From Cupriavidus necator (GTDB lineage Bacteria; Pseudomonadota; Gammaproteobacteria; Burkholderiales; Burkholderiaceae), in contig NZ_SROX01000022.1 in assembly GCF_013141915.1 (NCBI RefSeq), positions 1-64,000 on the forward strand: a stretch of 64,000 bases of DNA, read 5' to 3'. Numbering within the stretch: the first letter of the stretch is position 1; the number at the start of each line of letters is the position of its first letter. The notes under the pieces are model-generated. The model saw only the letters and a program-made list of their open reading frames with translations, ran no database searches and was not told where the DNA came from. Positions 49,888 through 59,077 of this stretch are shown here, one piece after another. Both the position numbers and the translations under genes were made by a program.

Positions 49888-51093
49888 TCAGCGCATGCCC
49901 TGCATGCCGGTGCTCCACAGCATGGTCTTCATCGCCGCCGTGCCGACGGCCGCGCCAAAGCGCTTGGCCACGCGTTCGGCGATGTTCTCCTTGACCGTGT
50001 AGTCGACGATGTCCTCGGCCTTGAACAGGTCGCGCGCCACGTAATCGGCACTGCCGAGGCCGTCGGCCAGCCCCAGCGCGACGCTGCGCTCGCCCGACCA
50101 GAACAGGCCGGAGAACAGCTCAGGGTCGTCCTTGAGCCGGTCGCCGCGCCCTTCCTTGACCACATCGATGAACTGCTGGTGGATTTGCTTGAGCATTGCT
50201 TCGGCAAAGGCCTTCTGCTTCGGCACCTGCGGCGAGAACGGGTCGAGCATGCCCTTGTTGGCCCCCGAGGTGTAGAGCCGGCGCTCCACGCCCAGCTTGT
50301 CCATCAGCCCGGTAAAGCCGAAGCCGTCCATCAGCACGCCGATCGAGCCGACGATGCTGGCCTTGTCGACATAGATCTTGTCAGCCGCCGCCGCAACGTA
50401 ATAGCCGCCGGACGCACAGATTTCCTCGACCACCACATAGAGCGGCTTGGACGGGTAGAGGCCGCGCAAGCGGTGGATCTCATCGTTGATGAGGCCGGCC
50501 TGCACGGGCGAGCCGCCCGGGGAATTGATCTTCAGGATGACGCCGGCGGCGTTGTGGTCGGCAAAGGCCGCCTGCAGCGAGGCATTGATCGCTTCGGCGC
50601 TTGCCGGCGTGCCGGCGGCGATTTCGCCTTCCAGCGTGACCATGGCGGTGTGGCGGCCCGAGGCGGTAAGGGCGCCATCGCCCTTGAAGTCGAACACCGC
50701 GAACAGGATCAGCGCCAGCAGGCCCAGCGTTACCAGGCGGAAGAAGATGCGCCAGCGCCGCGCCGCGCGCTGCTCGCGCAGCGATGCGGTGAGCACTTTC
50801 TCAAGCACATCGCGCTCCCAGCCTCCGCCAGCCTGTCCGCCCACCTGTCCGCTACCAATGCCAGTGGCGCCGGCCAGGCGCGCCTTGCGCTCGCGCGCTT
50901 CGCGCCGCGTGGCATCATCGCCCGCGCGGAGTTCATCCTCCAGCGGAAAATCGGCATGCGGCGCCGTCACCAGGCGCTCGGACTCCGGCACGGGCGTTGC
51001 CCCGGCCGACCCGGCCTCTCCGACGGGCTTGCGCTCGTCCGCCTGCCCAGCCTCACTCAGCTCACCCGAAGGCGGTTTCTGTTGTTCTGTCAT
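49888..51093 (-). CDS. sppA: Signal peptide peptidase SppA (S49 family)
   Basis: The 401-residue protein has a cytoplasmic N-terminus of about 110 residues rich in Glu/Ala/Gly, one membrane helix at about 116-136 (IFFRLVTLGLLALILFAVF) and a single periplasmic S49 domain. The nucleophile Ser is in EEICASGGYYVAAAADKIY and SIVGSIGVLMDGFGF surrounds the Lys region. It degrades cleaved signal peptides. The long N-terminal tail is unusual. ATG 51093 is used; it follows the Rieske gene by 23 bases. Confidence 0.92.
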   Translation of the reverse strand: MTEQQKPPSGELSEAGQADERKPVGEAGSAGATPVPESERLVTAPHADFPLEDELRAGDDATRREARERKARLAGATGIGSGQVGGQAGGGWERDVLEKVLTASLREQRAARRWRIFFRLVTLGLLALILFAVFDFKGDGALTASGRHTAMVTLEGEIAAGTPASAEAINASLQAAFADHNAAGVILKINSPGGSPVQAGLINDEIHRLRGLYPSKPLYVVVEEICASGGYYVAAAADKIYVDKASIVGSIGVLMDGFGFTGLMDKLGVERRLYTSGANKGMLDPFSPQVPKQKAFAEAMLKQIHQQFIDVVKEGRGDRLKDDPELFSGLFWSGERSVALGLADGLGSADYVARDLFKAEDIVDYTVKENIAERVAKRFGAAVGTAAMKTMLWSTGMQGMR

Positions 51094-51116
51094 GCAAATC
51101 GCTCGTGGAATTCCAT

Positions 51117-51515
51117 TCAGGCACCGCCCGAAGGCTCGGGCGCGCGGTACGGCGCCCGTGGCAGCCAGTAGACCTGGCCATCGCGCTCTTCGACTTGCAG
51201 CTTGGCCAGCGCGGCCCCGCGGCAGGGACCGCCGACGCACTCGCCGCTATCCGGCGCGTACACCGCGCCATGTGTGGCGCACATCAAGTATAGGCCCGAG
51301 GCATCGAAGAACCGCCCCTCCTGCCAGTCAAGCTCCATGGGCACGTGCGCGCACTGGTTCAGGTACGCATGGGCAACGCCGTCGAAACGCACCACAAAGG
51401 CGCCCATTTCGCGCCGGTCGACTGCAACCGAGAAACGTATGCCGAGTCCGCCCTCCTGCAGCGCATCCGCGGCACACAGCCGTACCGGCGCCTGGCCGGA
51501 GGGAGTGTCAGGCAT
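51117..51515 (-). CDS. Rieske [2Fe-2S] protein
   Basis: The 132-residue protein is a single Rieske domain with ligands CAH in LNQCAHVPMELDW and CATH in LYLMCATHGAVYAP, and the closing GPCRGAALAKL. It lacks a membrane helix, so it is a soluble ferredoxin-like protein, perhaps an electron carrier or a regulatory subunit. It overlaps the HAD gene by 8 bases and precedes sppA, an arrangement I recall in Burkholderiales without a known role. Confidence 0.88.
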   Translation of the reverse strand: MPDTPSGQAPVRLCAADALQEGGLGIRFSVAVDRREMGAFVVRFDGVAHAYLNQCAHVPMELDWQEGRFFDASGLYLMCATHGAVYAPDSGECVGGPCRGAALAKLQVEERDGQVYWLPRAPYRAPEPSGGA

Positions 51516-52167
51516 GGGCCAGCAGCCACTCGGTCAGGTCGGCGATCGAACTGGCGCAGTGCACCGGCGCCATGGCGCGCAGCGACTCGGCGGGGTGTGC
51601 TCCGTAACAGACCCCAAGCCCCTTGGCGCCGGCGTTGGCCGCCATCTGCAGGTCATGGGTGGTGTCGCCGATCATCACGGTGCGCTCCACGTCCTGGCCG
51701 AGTTCGCGCGTCAGTTCGTGCAGCATGGCCGGATGCGGCTTGGAGAAGGTCTCGTCGGCACAGCGGGTAGCATCGAACAGTGCGGTCAGGCCGCTGGCCG
51801 CCAGCGCGCGCTGCAGCCCGACGCGGGTCTTGCCGGTGGCCACGCCAAGAAAATAGTGTTCTGCGCGCAGGGTTTCGAGCATATCGCGCACGCCGTCGAA
51901 CAGCACGAGATCGGCGTCGCGGGTCAGGAAATGGTAGCGGTAGCGCTCGGCCAGCCGCGGATAGTCGGCGGGATCCAGGGTCGGCACCGCATACGACAGC
52001 GCATCCTTGAGCCCCAACCCGATGACGTGGCTGGCGGCGCTGCCGTCCGGCACCGGCAGGCCCAGGTCCCGGCTGGCCAACTGGATGCACTTGGCGATGG
52101 TCGGGGTCGAGTCCATCAGCGTCCCGTCCCAGTCGAAAACGATCAGGTCAAATTGTTGCCTGGCCAT
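51508..52167 (-). CDS. HAD-family hydrolase, phosphoglycolate phosphatase-like
   Basis: The 219-residue protein shows HAD motif I IVFDWDGTLMDS, motif II VATGKTRVGL, motif III Lys in ETFSKPHPAML and motif IV MIGDTTHDLQMAANAG. The cap is helical, between motifs I and II. Its likely role is a small phosphomonoesterase such as phosphoglycolate phosphatase or phosphatase linked to RluC; the substrate is unproven. It lies 30 bases after rluC. Confidence 0.9.
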   Translation of the reverse strand: MARQQFDLIVFDWDGTLMDSTPTIAKCIQLASRDLGLPVPDGSAASHVIGLGLKDALSYAVPTLDPADYPRLAERYRYHFLTRDADLVLFDGVRDMLETLRAEHYFLGVATGKTRVGLQRALAASGLTALFDATRCADETFSKPHPAMLHELTRELGQDVERTVMIGDTTHDLQMAANAGAKGLGVCYGAHPAESLRAMAPVHCASSIADLTEWLLAHA

Positions 52168-52197
52168 GGAAATCCTTGTGGCGTTTGAGGCACTACC

Positions 52198-53205
52198 CTA
52201 CTCCGGGGCGTGCAGCTCGCGCAATTGTTGCAGGAATCCGACGCATTCGTCGGGCAGGGGCGCTTCCACGGAGAGCGGTTCGCCGGTGGCCGGATGGATA
52301 AACACCAGCCGGTGCGCGTGCAGGAACATGCGCTTGATGCCGGGCCTGGCCCCGGAACGCGCCAGCGACTTGTTCAGCGTGAAATCGCCATATTTTTCGT
52401 CACCGACAATCGGGAAACCCGAATGCGCCAGGTGGACGCGGATCTGGTGCGTGCGGCCGGTCTTCAGTTCGGCCTCCAGCAGCGTAAAACCTGGGAAGGC
52501 CTCGACCCGGTTGAACACGGTATGCGAGGCCAGCCCGTCGGCCTGGACCCGCACCCGGCGTTCGCCGTCCGGGGTGCTGTACTTATATAGCGGCAGCTTC
52601 ACGTGCTGGCGGGCGTTGAGGAACGCGCCGGCGACGCAGGCGAAATAACGCTTGTCCATCGCGTTGGCGCGAATCTGTTCATGCAGGTGGACCAGCGCCG
52701 AGCGCTTCTTCGCCAGCACCAGGATGCCGGAGGTCTCGCGGTCGAGCCGGTGCACCAGCTCCAGGAACTTGGCGTGCGGCCGGGCGCGGCGCAGTTGCTC
52801 GATCACGCCGAACGCGACCCCGGAGCCGCCATGCACGGCGACGCCGGCCGGCTTGTTGATGACCAGCAGGTGGTCGTCTTCGAACAACACCGGGAATTCC
52901 CCGGCAGGCACCATGGCGGCCCCGGATTGCGCTGGCGCCGCCACCCGCATCGGCGGGATGCGCACGACGTCCCCCGACTGGAGGCGATACGTGGCGTCGA
53001 TCCGCCCTTTGTTGACGCGCACCTCGCCAGAGCGAAGCACCCGGTAGATGTGACTCTTGGGCACCCCCTTGGCGACCTTCAACAGGAAGTTGTCGATGCG
53101 CTGGCCTTCGGAGCCTTCGTCAATCGTGACATACGCCACCTGGGGGCTGGCCGGCGCAGCTTCGGCAGCCTTTTCAATTTGATGGCGTAACTCATTCATT
53201 TTCAA
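52198..53205 (-). CDS. rluC: Ribosomal large subunit pseudouridine synthase C
   Basis: The 335-residue enzyme isomerises uridines 955, 2504 and 2580 of 23S rRNA (E. coli numbering). An S4 RNA-binding domain at about 30-90 (RIDNFLLKVAKGVPKSHIYR) precedes the catalytic domain with the Asp in LVHRLDRETSGILVLAK and LKTGRTHQIRVHLAHSG. It is divergent from rne, as in E. coli. AGGAAA precedes the ATG. The rne gene lies across a 788-base gap. Confidence 0.95.
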   Translation of the reverse strand: MKMNELRHQIEKAAEAAPASPQVAYVTIDEGSEGQRIDNFLLKVAKGVPKSHIYRVLRSGEVRVNKGRIDATYRLQSGDVVRIPPMRVAAPAQSGAAMVPAGEFPVLFEDDHLLVINKPAGVAVHGGSGVAFGVIEQLRRARPHAKFLELVHRLDRETSGILVLAKKRSALVHLHEQIRANAMDKRYFACVAGAFLNARQHVKLPLYKYSTPDGERRVRVQADGLASHTVFNRVEAFPGFTLLEAELKTGRTHQIRVHLAHSGFPIVGDEKYGDFTLNKSLARSGARPGIKRMFLHAHRLVFIHPATGEPLSVEAPLPDECVGFLQQLRELHAPE

Positions 53206-53211
53206 TATAAT

Positions 53212-53993
53212 TTCCTCGCTGTTCCGGCATGTGGCCGGCAGCGCAAGACCTGTGTAAGCGATCGATCTCGAGTTTTATTCGATTTTTCGCATTCTACACT
53301 TGGGGTTGCCGCCAGCCCCGCCCGTCTCCCGCAACTTCGCGTTCCGCCAAGCGCCAGACGGGCAAATGGCAGTAAAAAGCAGCACGCACGGTGCCGCCGG
53401 CATGCAGGAAGTCGCCCAAAGGTGGCTTCGGCACGGGCAGGCGGTGACGTGGGAACTGAGTGTTCAGGTAAAACAGAATTTAAGGGCGGATGCCGCAGCC
53501 GGCATCCGCTTCGGTGAGAGAAGTCCCGCCCGCACCGGGAAACGGTGCCGGCCGGCAGGTTGAGCTGCCGCCTGACTGGAAGTTACCGGCGCCCGGTCGC
53601 AGAACTCCAAGAAGTAGTAGGTGCGCCCGCCAGGAGAAGTCAGGCAGCAACGGCAACCATGCCGTGTCCGAAAAATTTGCTCTTTGACGCGTCTAGGCCT
53701 TCCGCGGCCGGCCGCGATGCCGCCGGCGCTGGTTGTGCCGGCGTCCAGCATCGCCTCCGGCGCAGGAATGCGCCGGATGTCTGCGCAAGAGCAGCCTCCG
53801 GTGCCCTCTCCTGCCCTGCGGTCGTTACCCCGACGTCATCGCTCTCTTTCACCCGCGCCCAGCCGCTCGCATGTCTTGCGCAGCGGCGCATTCCGGCAAT
53901 TCTCGCGCCTCGCTCGCTCCCTCGCGTGCTCCATGGATCGCCGCGGACACCGCCCAGACGGTGCCACCCGCGACACTGGAGTGAGGTATTGCG
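53212..53993 (+). promoter_or_regulatory. Long structured leader of rne
   Basis: About 780 bases separate rluC and rne, with no convincing gene. Several perfect dyads lie in 53480-53650: GCGGATGCCG-CAGC-CGGCATCCGC (53486-53509), GCACCG-GGAAA-CGGTGC (53532-53548), ACCGG-CGC-CCGGT (53585-53597) and a long-range pair CCTGACT (53571-53577) with AGTCAGG (53638-53644), extended by GCTG/CAGC. An A/U-rich stretch GAAAAATTTGC follows near 53670. In E. coli the rne leader of about 360 bases contains hairpins through which RNase E autoregulates; a similar role here is inference. The transcription start is unknown; a -10-like TACACT lies near 53294. Confidence 0.55.
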
Positions 53994-56900
53994 ATGAAAC
54001 GCATGCTGTTCAACGCGACGCAACAGGAGGAATTGCGCGTCGCCATCGTCGACGGTCAGAAACTGATCGATATCGACATCGAGACTGCCGGGCGCGAACA
54101 GCGCAAGGGCAACATCTACAAGGGTGTCATCACCCGCATCGAGCCGTCGCTGGAAGCCTGCTTCGTCAACTACGGCGAAGAGCGCCACGGCTTCCTGCCG
54201 TTCAAGGAAGTGGCCCGCGCCTTCTTCAAGGAAGGCATCGACGTGCGCAACGCGCGCATCCAGGACGCCCTGCATGAAGGCCAGGAACTGATCGTCCAGG
54301 TCGAGAAGGAAGAGCGTGGCAACAAGGGCGCGGCCCTCACGACCTTTATCTCGCTGGCCGGCCGCTACCTGGTGCTGATGCCGAACAACCCGCGCGGCGG
54401 CGGCGTATCGCGCCGCATCGAGGGCGAGGACCGCCAGGAACTGCGCGAGACCATGTCGCAGCTGCAGGTGCCGGAAGGCATGAGCATCATCGCCCGCACC
54501 GCCGGCATCGGCCGCTCGGCCGAGGAACTGCAGTGGGACCTGAACTACCTGCTGCAACTGTGGAAGGCCATCGACGGCGCTGCCGGCGACAACAAGGCGC
54601 CGCTGCTGATCTACCTGGAATCGAGCCTGGTCATCCGCGCCATCCGCGACTACTTCCAGCCGGATATCGGCGAGATCCTGATCGACACCGACGAGATCTA
54701 CGAACAGGCCCGCGCCTTCATGAGCGTGGTGATGCCTGACAACATGAACCGCGTGAAGAAGTACCGGGACGACGTGCCCCTGTTCTCGCGCTTCCAGATC
54801 GAACACCAGATCGAGTCGGCCTATTCGCGCATGGTGATGCTGCCGTCGGGCGGCGCCATCGTGATCGACCACACCGAGGCGCTGGTCTCAGTCGACGTGA
54901 ACTCGGCCCGCGCCACCAAGGGCGCCGACATCGAGGAAACCGCGCTGCGCACCAACCTGGAGGCCGCCGACGAGATCGCCCGCCAGCTGCGCCTGCGTGA
55001 CCTGGGCGGCCTGATCGTGATCGACTTCATCGACATGGAGTCGGGCAAGGCCCAGAAGGATGTGGAAACGCGCCTGAAGGACGCGCTGCGCCACGACCGC
55101 GCGCGCGTGCAGATGGGCAAGATCAGCCGCTTCGGCCTGATGGAGCTGTCGCGCCAGCGCCTGCGTCCGTCGCTGTCGGAGGGCTCGCACATCACTTGCC
55201 CGCGCTGCAACGGCACCGGCCATATCCGCGATACCGAATCGTCCGCCCTGCAGGTGCTGCGCATCATCCAGGAAGAGGCGATGAAGGAAAACACCGCCGC
55301 CATCCATTGCCAGGTGCCGGTGGAGGTTGCCGCCTTCCTGCTGAACGAGAAGCGCCAGGAAATCAACCTGATTGAGCTGCGCTTCAAGGTCAACGTGCTG
55401 CTGATTCCCAACAAGCACCTGGAAACCCCGCACTACAAGCTGGAGCGCCTGCGCCACGACGACCCGCGCCTGGAAGACAGCACCGCCAGCTACAAGATGG
55501 CCGAGGCTGCCGCCAAGGAACTGGAAGCCGACACCAGCTACAGCAGCCGCCGCAAGGAAGAAGCCAAGCCGCGCCAGGAAGCCGCGGTCAAGGGCATCAC
55601 GCCTGAGCAGCCCGCCCCGGTCTCGGTGCCGCGCCCCGAGCGCGCCCCGCGCCCGGAAACCGCGCCCGTGGCCCCGCCGGTGCCGGCCACCAAGCCGGTG
55701 GAAGCCGGCGGCTTCATCGCCTGGCTGAAGGGCCTGTTCGGTGCCCGCCCGGCCACCCCACCGGTGGTGGAGCCGGCCAAGCCCGCAGCCGCCGCGGAAA
55801 CCCGCAGCGCGGATGGGCGCCGTGAGCGCGGTCCGCGTGGCGAAGGCCGCGGCCAGCGCGGCGAGCGTGGCGAACGCACTGAGCGCGGCGAACGTGGCGA
55901 GCGCCAGGGCCGCGGCCAGCGCGGTGAACGTGGTGAACGCGCCGAGCGTGGTGAACGCGCCGAGCGTGGCGAACGCCAGGCCGGGGAGCGTGGCGAGCCG
56001 CGCGAGGGCCGAGGCGAACGCCAGGGCCGCCAGCCGCGCCAGCAAGGTGAAGGCCAGGCGACGCCGGCCGTGGCGCGCCAGGCCGAGGCCATGCCGGCCG
56101 AGCGCGCCCAGGGCGAACGCGCCGAGACGCGCCAGGAAGGCCGCCGCGACCGCAACCAGGAACGCCGCGAGCGCCAGCGCGAACGCCAGCGCGAGCGCAG
56201 CGAACTGCGCGAAGCCGAAGCCGGTGAAGCGCCGCAGCCGGAAGCCATCGCTGCCGCCCAGGCCCTGGGCGTGCTGCCCGAAGCCGTGACGGAAGACTTC
56301 CACGCCCGCGCCGAACTGCCGGAAGGCGCCGAAGGTGCTGCCGAGACCGCCGAAGGCGAGGAACGCCGTCGCCGCAATCGCCGTGGCCGCAACCGTTATC
56401 GCCGCGAACGCGACGAGTCCGTGCAGGGCGCGCAGGGTGAAGGCGAAGGCGCTGCAGAAGACTTCGCCCCGGCCAGCGCCGAAGCGGACGTGGCAGCCGA
56501 GCCCGCGCCGCAAGCGGCCGTGACCGCGCAAGCTGCGGCCGAACCCGTCGAGGCAATCCACATCGCTGTGCCGGCAGAGGTGACGCCGGCCCCGGCCGCG
56601 CAAACCACCCCGGCGGCCGAGCCGCTGGCCGCGCCAGCTGCCGCACCTGCTGAGACTGTCACGCCGGTGGCCGTGGCGGTGACCGAGGCCGTTGCCGCCG
56701 AAGCCATCGCCGAGCCCGCCGTCGGCGCGGCGGTCGAGACAGCCGCGCCGGTCGTGCCGGCCGCGGCACCGGCATCCGCGCCGGAGCCCGTGCCCGCGCC
56801 GGTCGCGGAAACCGTTCCGGTGGCCGAGCCGGTCGTTCCGACCCCGACTCCGGTCGCAGCCGCAGCCCCGGCGGCGCTGGAAAACCTGGAGCCGATGCTG

Positions 56901-57089
56901 GCCACCGCCGGCCTGCAATGGGTCCAGACCGACAGCGACAAGCTGCGCACGGCGCAGGAAGCCGCCGCCCGCATCGTGCCGGCCCCGCGCGTGCCGCGCG
57001 AGCGCAAGCCGCTGCCGCCGCTGCCCCAGGGGCCGATGATCCTGGTGGAAACCGGCAACCGCGAAGTGCAGATGGCATCGCAGCAGTAA
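53994..57089 (+). CDS. rne: Ribonuclease E
   Basis: The 1031-residue endonuclease starts mRNA decay and rRNA/tRNA processing. The catalytic half (about 1-510) has an S1 domain near 38-120 ([20 protein letters not shown]), 5' sensor and RNase H parts, DNase I-like acidic residues in [10 protein letters not shown], and the zinc link CPRCNGTGH. The C-terminal half is disordered: an Arg/Glu/Gly tract of GERGER units at about 620-690, further Arg-rich blocks, then Ala/Pro/Val-rich low complexity, ending in a small conserved patch ([18 protein letters not shown], and PMILVETG). This is the degradosome scaffold arrangement. The ATG follows GGAGTGAGG by a few bases. Terminator follows at 57117. Confidence 0.97.
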   Translation: MKRMLFNATQQEELRVAIVDGQKLIDIDIETAGREQRKGNIYKGVITRIEPSLEACFVNYGEERHGFLPFKEVARAFFKEGIDVRNARIQDALHEGQELIVQVEKEERGNKGAALTTFISLAGRYLVLMPNNPRGGGVSRRIEGEDRQELRETMSQLQVPEGMSIIARTAGIGRSAEELQWDLNYLLQLWKAIDGAAGDNKAPLLIYLESSLVIRAIRDYFQPDIGEILIDTDEIYEQARAFMSVVMPDNMNRVKKYRDDVPLFSRFQIEHQIESAYSRMVMLPSGGAIVIDHTEALVSVDVNSARATKGADIEETALRTNLEAADEIARQLRLRDLGGLIVIDFIDMESGKAQKDVETRLKDALRHDRARVQMGKISRFGLMELSRQRLRPSLSEGSHITCPRCNGTGHIRDTESSALQVLRIIQEEAMKENTAAIHCQVPVEVAAFLLNEKRQEINLIELRFKVNVLLIPNKHLETPHYKLERLRHDDPRLEDSTASYKMAEAAAKELEADTSYSSRRKEEAKPRQEAAVKGITPEQPAPVSVPRPERAPRPETAPVAPPVPATKPVEAGGFIAWLKGLFGARPATPPVVEPAKPAAAAETRSADGRRERGPRGEGRGQRGERGERTERGERGERQGRGQRGERGERAERGERAERGERQAGERGEPREGRGERQGRQPRQQGEGQATPAVARQAEAMPAERAQGERAETRQEGRRDRNQERRERQRERQRERSELREAEAGEAPQPEAIAAAQALGVLPEAVTEDFHARAELPEGAEGAAETAEGEERRRRNRRGRNRYRRERDESVQGAQGEGEGAAEDFAPASAEADVAAEPAPQAAVTAQAAAEPVEAIHIAVPAEVTPAPAAQTTPAAEPLAAPAAAPAETVTPVAVAVTEAVAAEAIAEPAVGAAVETAAPVVPAAAPASAPEPVPAPVAETVPVAEPVVPTPTPVAAAAPAALENLEPMLATAGLQWVQTDSDKLRTAQEAAARIVPAPRVPRERKPLPPLPQGPMILVETGNREVQMASQQ
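55857..56040 (+). repeat. GERGER-coding repeat tract inside rne
   Basis: Units of about 9-18 bases such as GGCGAGCGTGGCGAAC recur here and encode Gly-Glu-Arg triplets in the disordered half of RNase E. Such arrays can expand and contract. The amino acid pattern resembles RNA-binding RGG-like segments. Confidence 0.75.
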
Positions 57090-57116
57090 GCGACGCCGCT
57101 GCGCAGCAGCGAAAGC

Positions 57117-57149
57117 AAAAGGGGACGGCCTGGCCGTCCCCTTTTTTTA
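57117..57149 (+). terminator. Rho-independent terminator after rne
   Basis: GGGGACGG-CCTGG-CCGTCCCC forms an 8-base-pair stem flanked by AAAA upstream and followed by TTTTTTT. Confidence 0.95.
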
Positions 57150-57212
57150 TAGGTGGGGCCGATGAATCCCCCTCATCACCGGGGGATGCGGATGCCCAGC
57201 CCCCGCCTCGGC

Positions 57213-57218
57213 TAGAAT
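57213..57218 (+). promoter_or_regulatory. Candidate -10 box for moaA
   Basis: TAGAAT lies about 100 bases upstream of moaA after a GGGGG/CCCCC dyad at 57180-57204; no good -35 is visible. It argues against coding starts upstream of 57225. Confidence 0.3.
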
Positions 57219-57315
57219 GGCAGCAGAATGCATCCGGCCCCCGAGCGCCCCCGTCGCATCGCCTTTTTTCGCCTTGCGCCGGCCGCTCCCCGGACGCCGC
57301 GCCCACCCACAGGCC

Positions 57316-58440
57316 ATGACCGAATCCGTCATCCCGATTTTCGACCTGCGCGACCATCGCTACCGCTCGATGACGCCCAGCATTCCCGGCAACCTGGTTG
57401 CGCCGACCGGCCTGGTGGCCGACAGCCGTGGCCGGCCGCTGCACGACCTGCGCATTTCGGTGACGGACCGCTGCAACTTCCGCTGCGTCTACTGCATGCC
57501 CAAGGAAGTGTTCGACAAGGACTACACCTTCCTGCCGCATTCCGAGCTGCTCAGCTTCGAGGAGATCGAGCGCACCGCGCGCCTGTTCGTGGCCCACGGC
57601 GTCGAGAAGATCCGCCTGACCGGCGGCGAGCCGCTGTTGCGCAAGAACATCGAGCACCTGGTCGAGATGCTGGCGAAGATCGAGACCGTGTCGGGCAAGC
57701 CGCTGGACCTGACGCTCACCACCAACGCCTCGCTGCTGGCGCGCAAGGCGCGCGCGCTGCGCGACGCGGGCCTGACGCGGGTCAGCGTCAGCCTGGACGC
57801 GATCGACGACGCCACCTTCCGCCGCATGAACGACGTCGACTTCGCCGTTGCCGACGTGCTGCGCGGCATCGAGACCGCGCACGCCGTGGGGCTGGCGCCG
57901 ATCAAGGTCAACATGGTGGTCAAGCGCGGCACCAACGACCAGGAGATCGTGCCGATGGCGCGCCACTTCCGCCACAGCGGCATCATCCTGCGCTTCATCG
58001 AGTTCATGGACGTCGGCGCCAGCAATCACTGGCAGATGGACGAAGTGCTGCCGTCGGCCGACGTGGTCAAGCGTATCGATGCCGAATTCCCGCTCGAACC
58101 GGTGCAGGCCAATTATTCGGGCGAAACCGCCGAACGCTGGCGCTACCGCGACGGCGCCGGCGAGGTCGGCGTGATTTCCAGCGTCACCCATGCCTTCTGC
58201 GGCGACTGCAGCCGCGTCCGGCTGTCCACCGAAGGCCGTCTCTACCTCTGCCTGTTCGCCACTGAGGGCTTCGACCTGCGCGCGCTGCTGCGCGGCGGCT
58301 ACAGCGACCTGGAAATCTCCAACGCCATCGCGCAGGTGTGGCAAGGCCGCTCCGACAACTATTCCGAGCAGCGCGGCGACCCCGCAGTGCGGGCAAGACG
58401 CGCCGAGCGCAAGATCGAGATGTCCTATATCGGCGGCTGA
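57316..58440 (+). CDS. moaA: GTP 3',8-cyclase MoaA
   Basis: The 374-residue radical SAM enzyme starts molybdenum cofactor synthesis from GTP. The N-terminal cluster motif is [13 protein letters not shown], the SAM-binding [10 protein letters not shown], and the C-terminal cluster is held by FCGDCSRVR with the third Cys in LYLCLF. The last residues are Gly-Gly, required for activity. An N-terminal extension of about 35 residues precedes the family start. ATG 57316 ([10 protein letters not shown]) is used. mobA and moeA follow. Confidence 0.95.
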   Translation: MTESVIPIFDLRDHRYRSMTPSIPGNLVAPTGLVADSRGRPLHDLRISVTDRCNFRCVYCMPKEVFDKDYTFLPHSELLSFEEIERTARLFVAHGVEKIRLTGGEPLLRKNIEHLVEMLAKIETVSGKPLDLTLTTNASLLARKARALRDAGLTRVSVSLDAIDDATFRRMNDVDFAVADVLRGIETAHAVGLAPIKVNMVVKRGTNDQEIVPMARHFRHSGIILRFIEFMDVGASNHWQMDEVLPSADVVKRIDAEFPLEPVQANYSGETAERWRYRDGAGEVGVISSVTHAFCGDCSRVRLSTEGRLYLCLFATEGFDLRALLRGGYSDLEISNAIAQVWQGRSDNYSEQRGDPAVRARRAERKIEMSYIGG

Positions 58441-58460
58441 ACCCGCCGCACCTCCTATCC

Positions 58461-59060
58461 ATGATTGCACGCGAAGACATCACCGGCCTGATCCTCGCAG
58501 GCGGCAGGGGCAGCCGCATGGGCGGCACCGACAAGGGCTTGCAGCCGCTGCGTGGCACGCCGATGGCCATGCACACGATGATGCGGCTCACCCCGCAGGT
58601 CGGCGCGCTGATGATCAACGCCAACCGCAACCTGGCCGCCTATGAATCCTTCGGCGTGCCGGTCTACACCGATAGCGTGCCCGACTTCGCCGGTCCGCTC
58701 GCCGGCATGCTGGCCGGCCTGGAGCAATGCGCGACTTCGTGGATGGTGAGCGCGCCGTGTGACTCGCCGTTCCTGCCGACCGACCTGGTGGCGCGCCTGG
58801 CGCAGGCGATCGAGGCCGAAGGCGCCGAGCTGGCGATCCCGGTCACGCTGGACCAGGACGGCCGGCGCCAGACCCAACCGGTGTTCTGCCTGATGCCGGT
58901 CAGTGCGCTCGACAGCCTGGTGGCTTATCTTTCCGGGGGCGGCCGCAAGATCGAGACCTGGGCCGCGTCGCACCGGCTGGCCGAAGTGCTGTTCGACGAC
59001 GCTGCGGCCTTCGCCAATATCAACACCCTGGACGAACTGCGCACGCACGAAACGCGCTGA
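58461..59060 (+). CDS. mobA: Molybdenum cofactor guanylyltransferase MobA
   Basis: The 199-residue enzyme attaches GMP to molybdopterin. The nucleotidyltransferase motif ILAGGRGSRMGGTDKGLQ and VSAPCDSPFLP with the metal-binding Asp are present. ATG 58461 is 20 bases after moaA, and moeA begins 17 bases after its stop. Presence of MobA implies that the host makes the guanine-dinucleotide form for DMSO reductase-family enzymes. Confidence 0.95.
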   Translation: MIAREDITGLILAGGRGSRMGGTDKGLQPLRGTPMAMHTMMRLTPQVGALMINANRNLAAYESFGVPVYTDSVPDFAGPLAGMLAGLEQCATSWMVSAPCDSPFLPTDLVARLAQAIEAEGAELAIPVTLDQDGRRQTQPVFCLMPVSALDSLVAYLSGGGRKIETWAASHRLAEVLFDDAAAFANINTLDELRTHETR

Positions 59061-59077
59061 ATCCCTGCCGAGCCACC

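Noticed and set aside
53300-53563. An 87-codon frame and other short frames in the rne leader.
   Set aside because: They cross strong hairpins, lack ribosome sites and have no recognisable motif; a structured leader explains the region better.
54888-56918. A 676-codon antisense frame inside rne.
   Set aside because: The coding strand encodes conserved RNase E; the antisense product is Gly/Arg/Ala low complexity without any motif.
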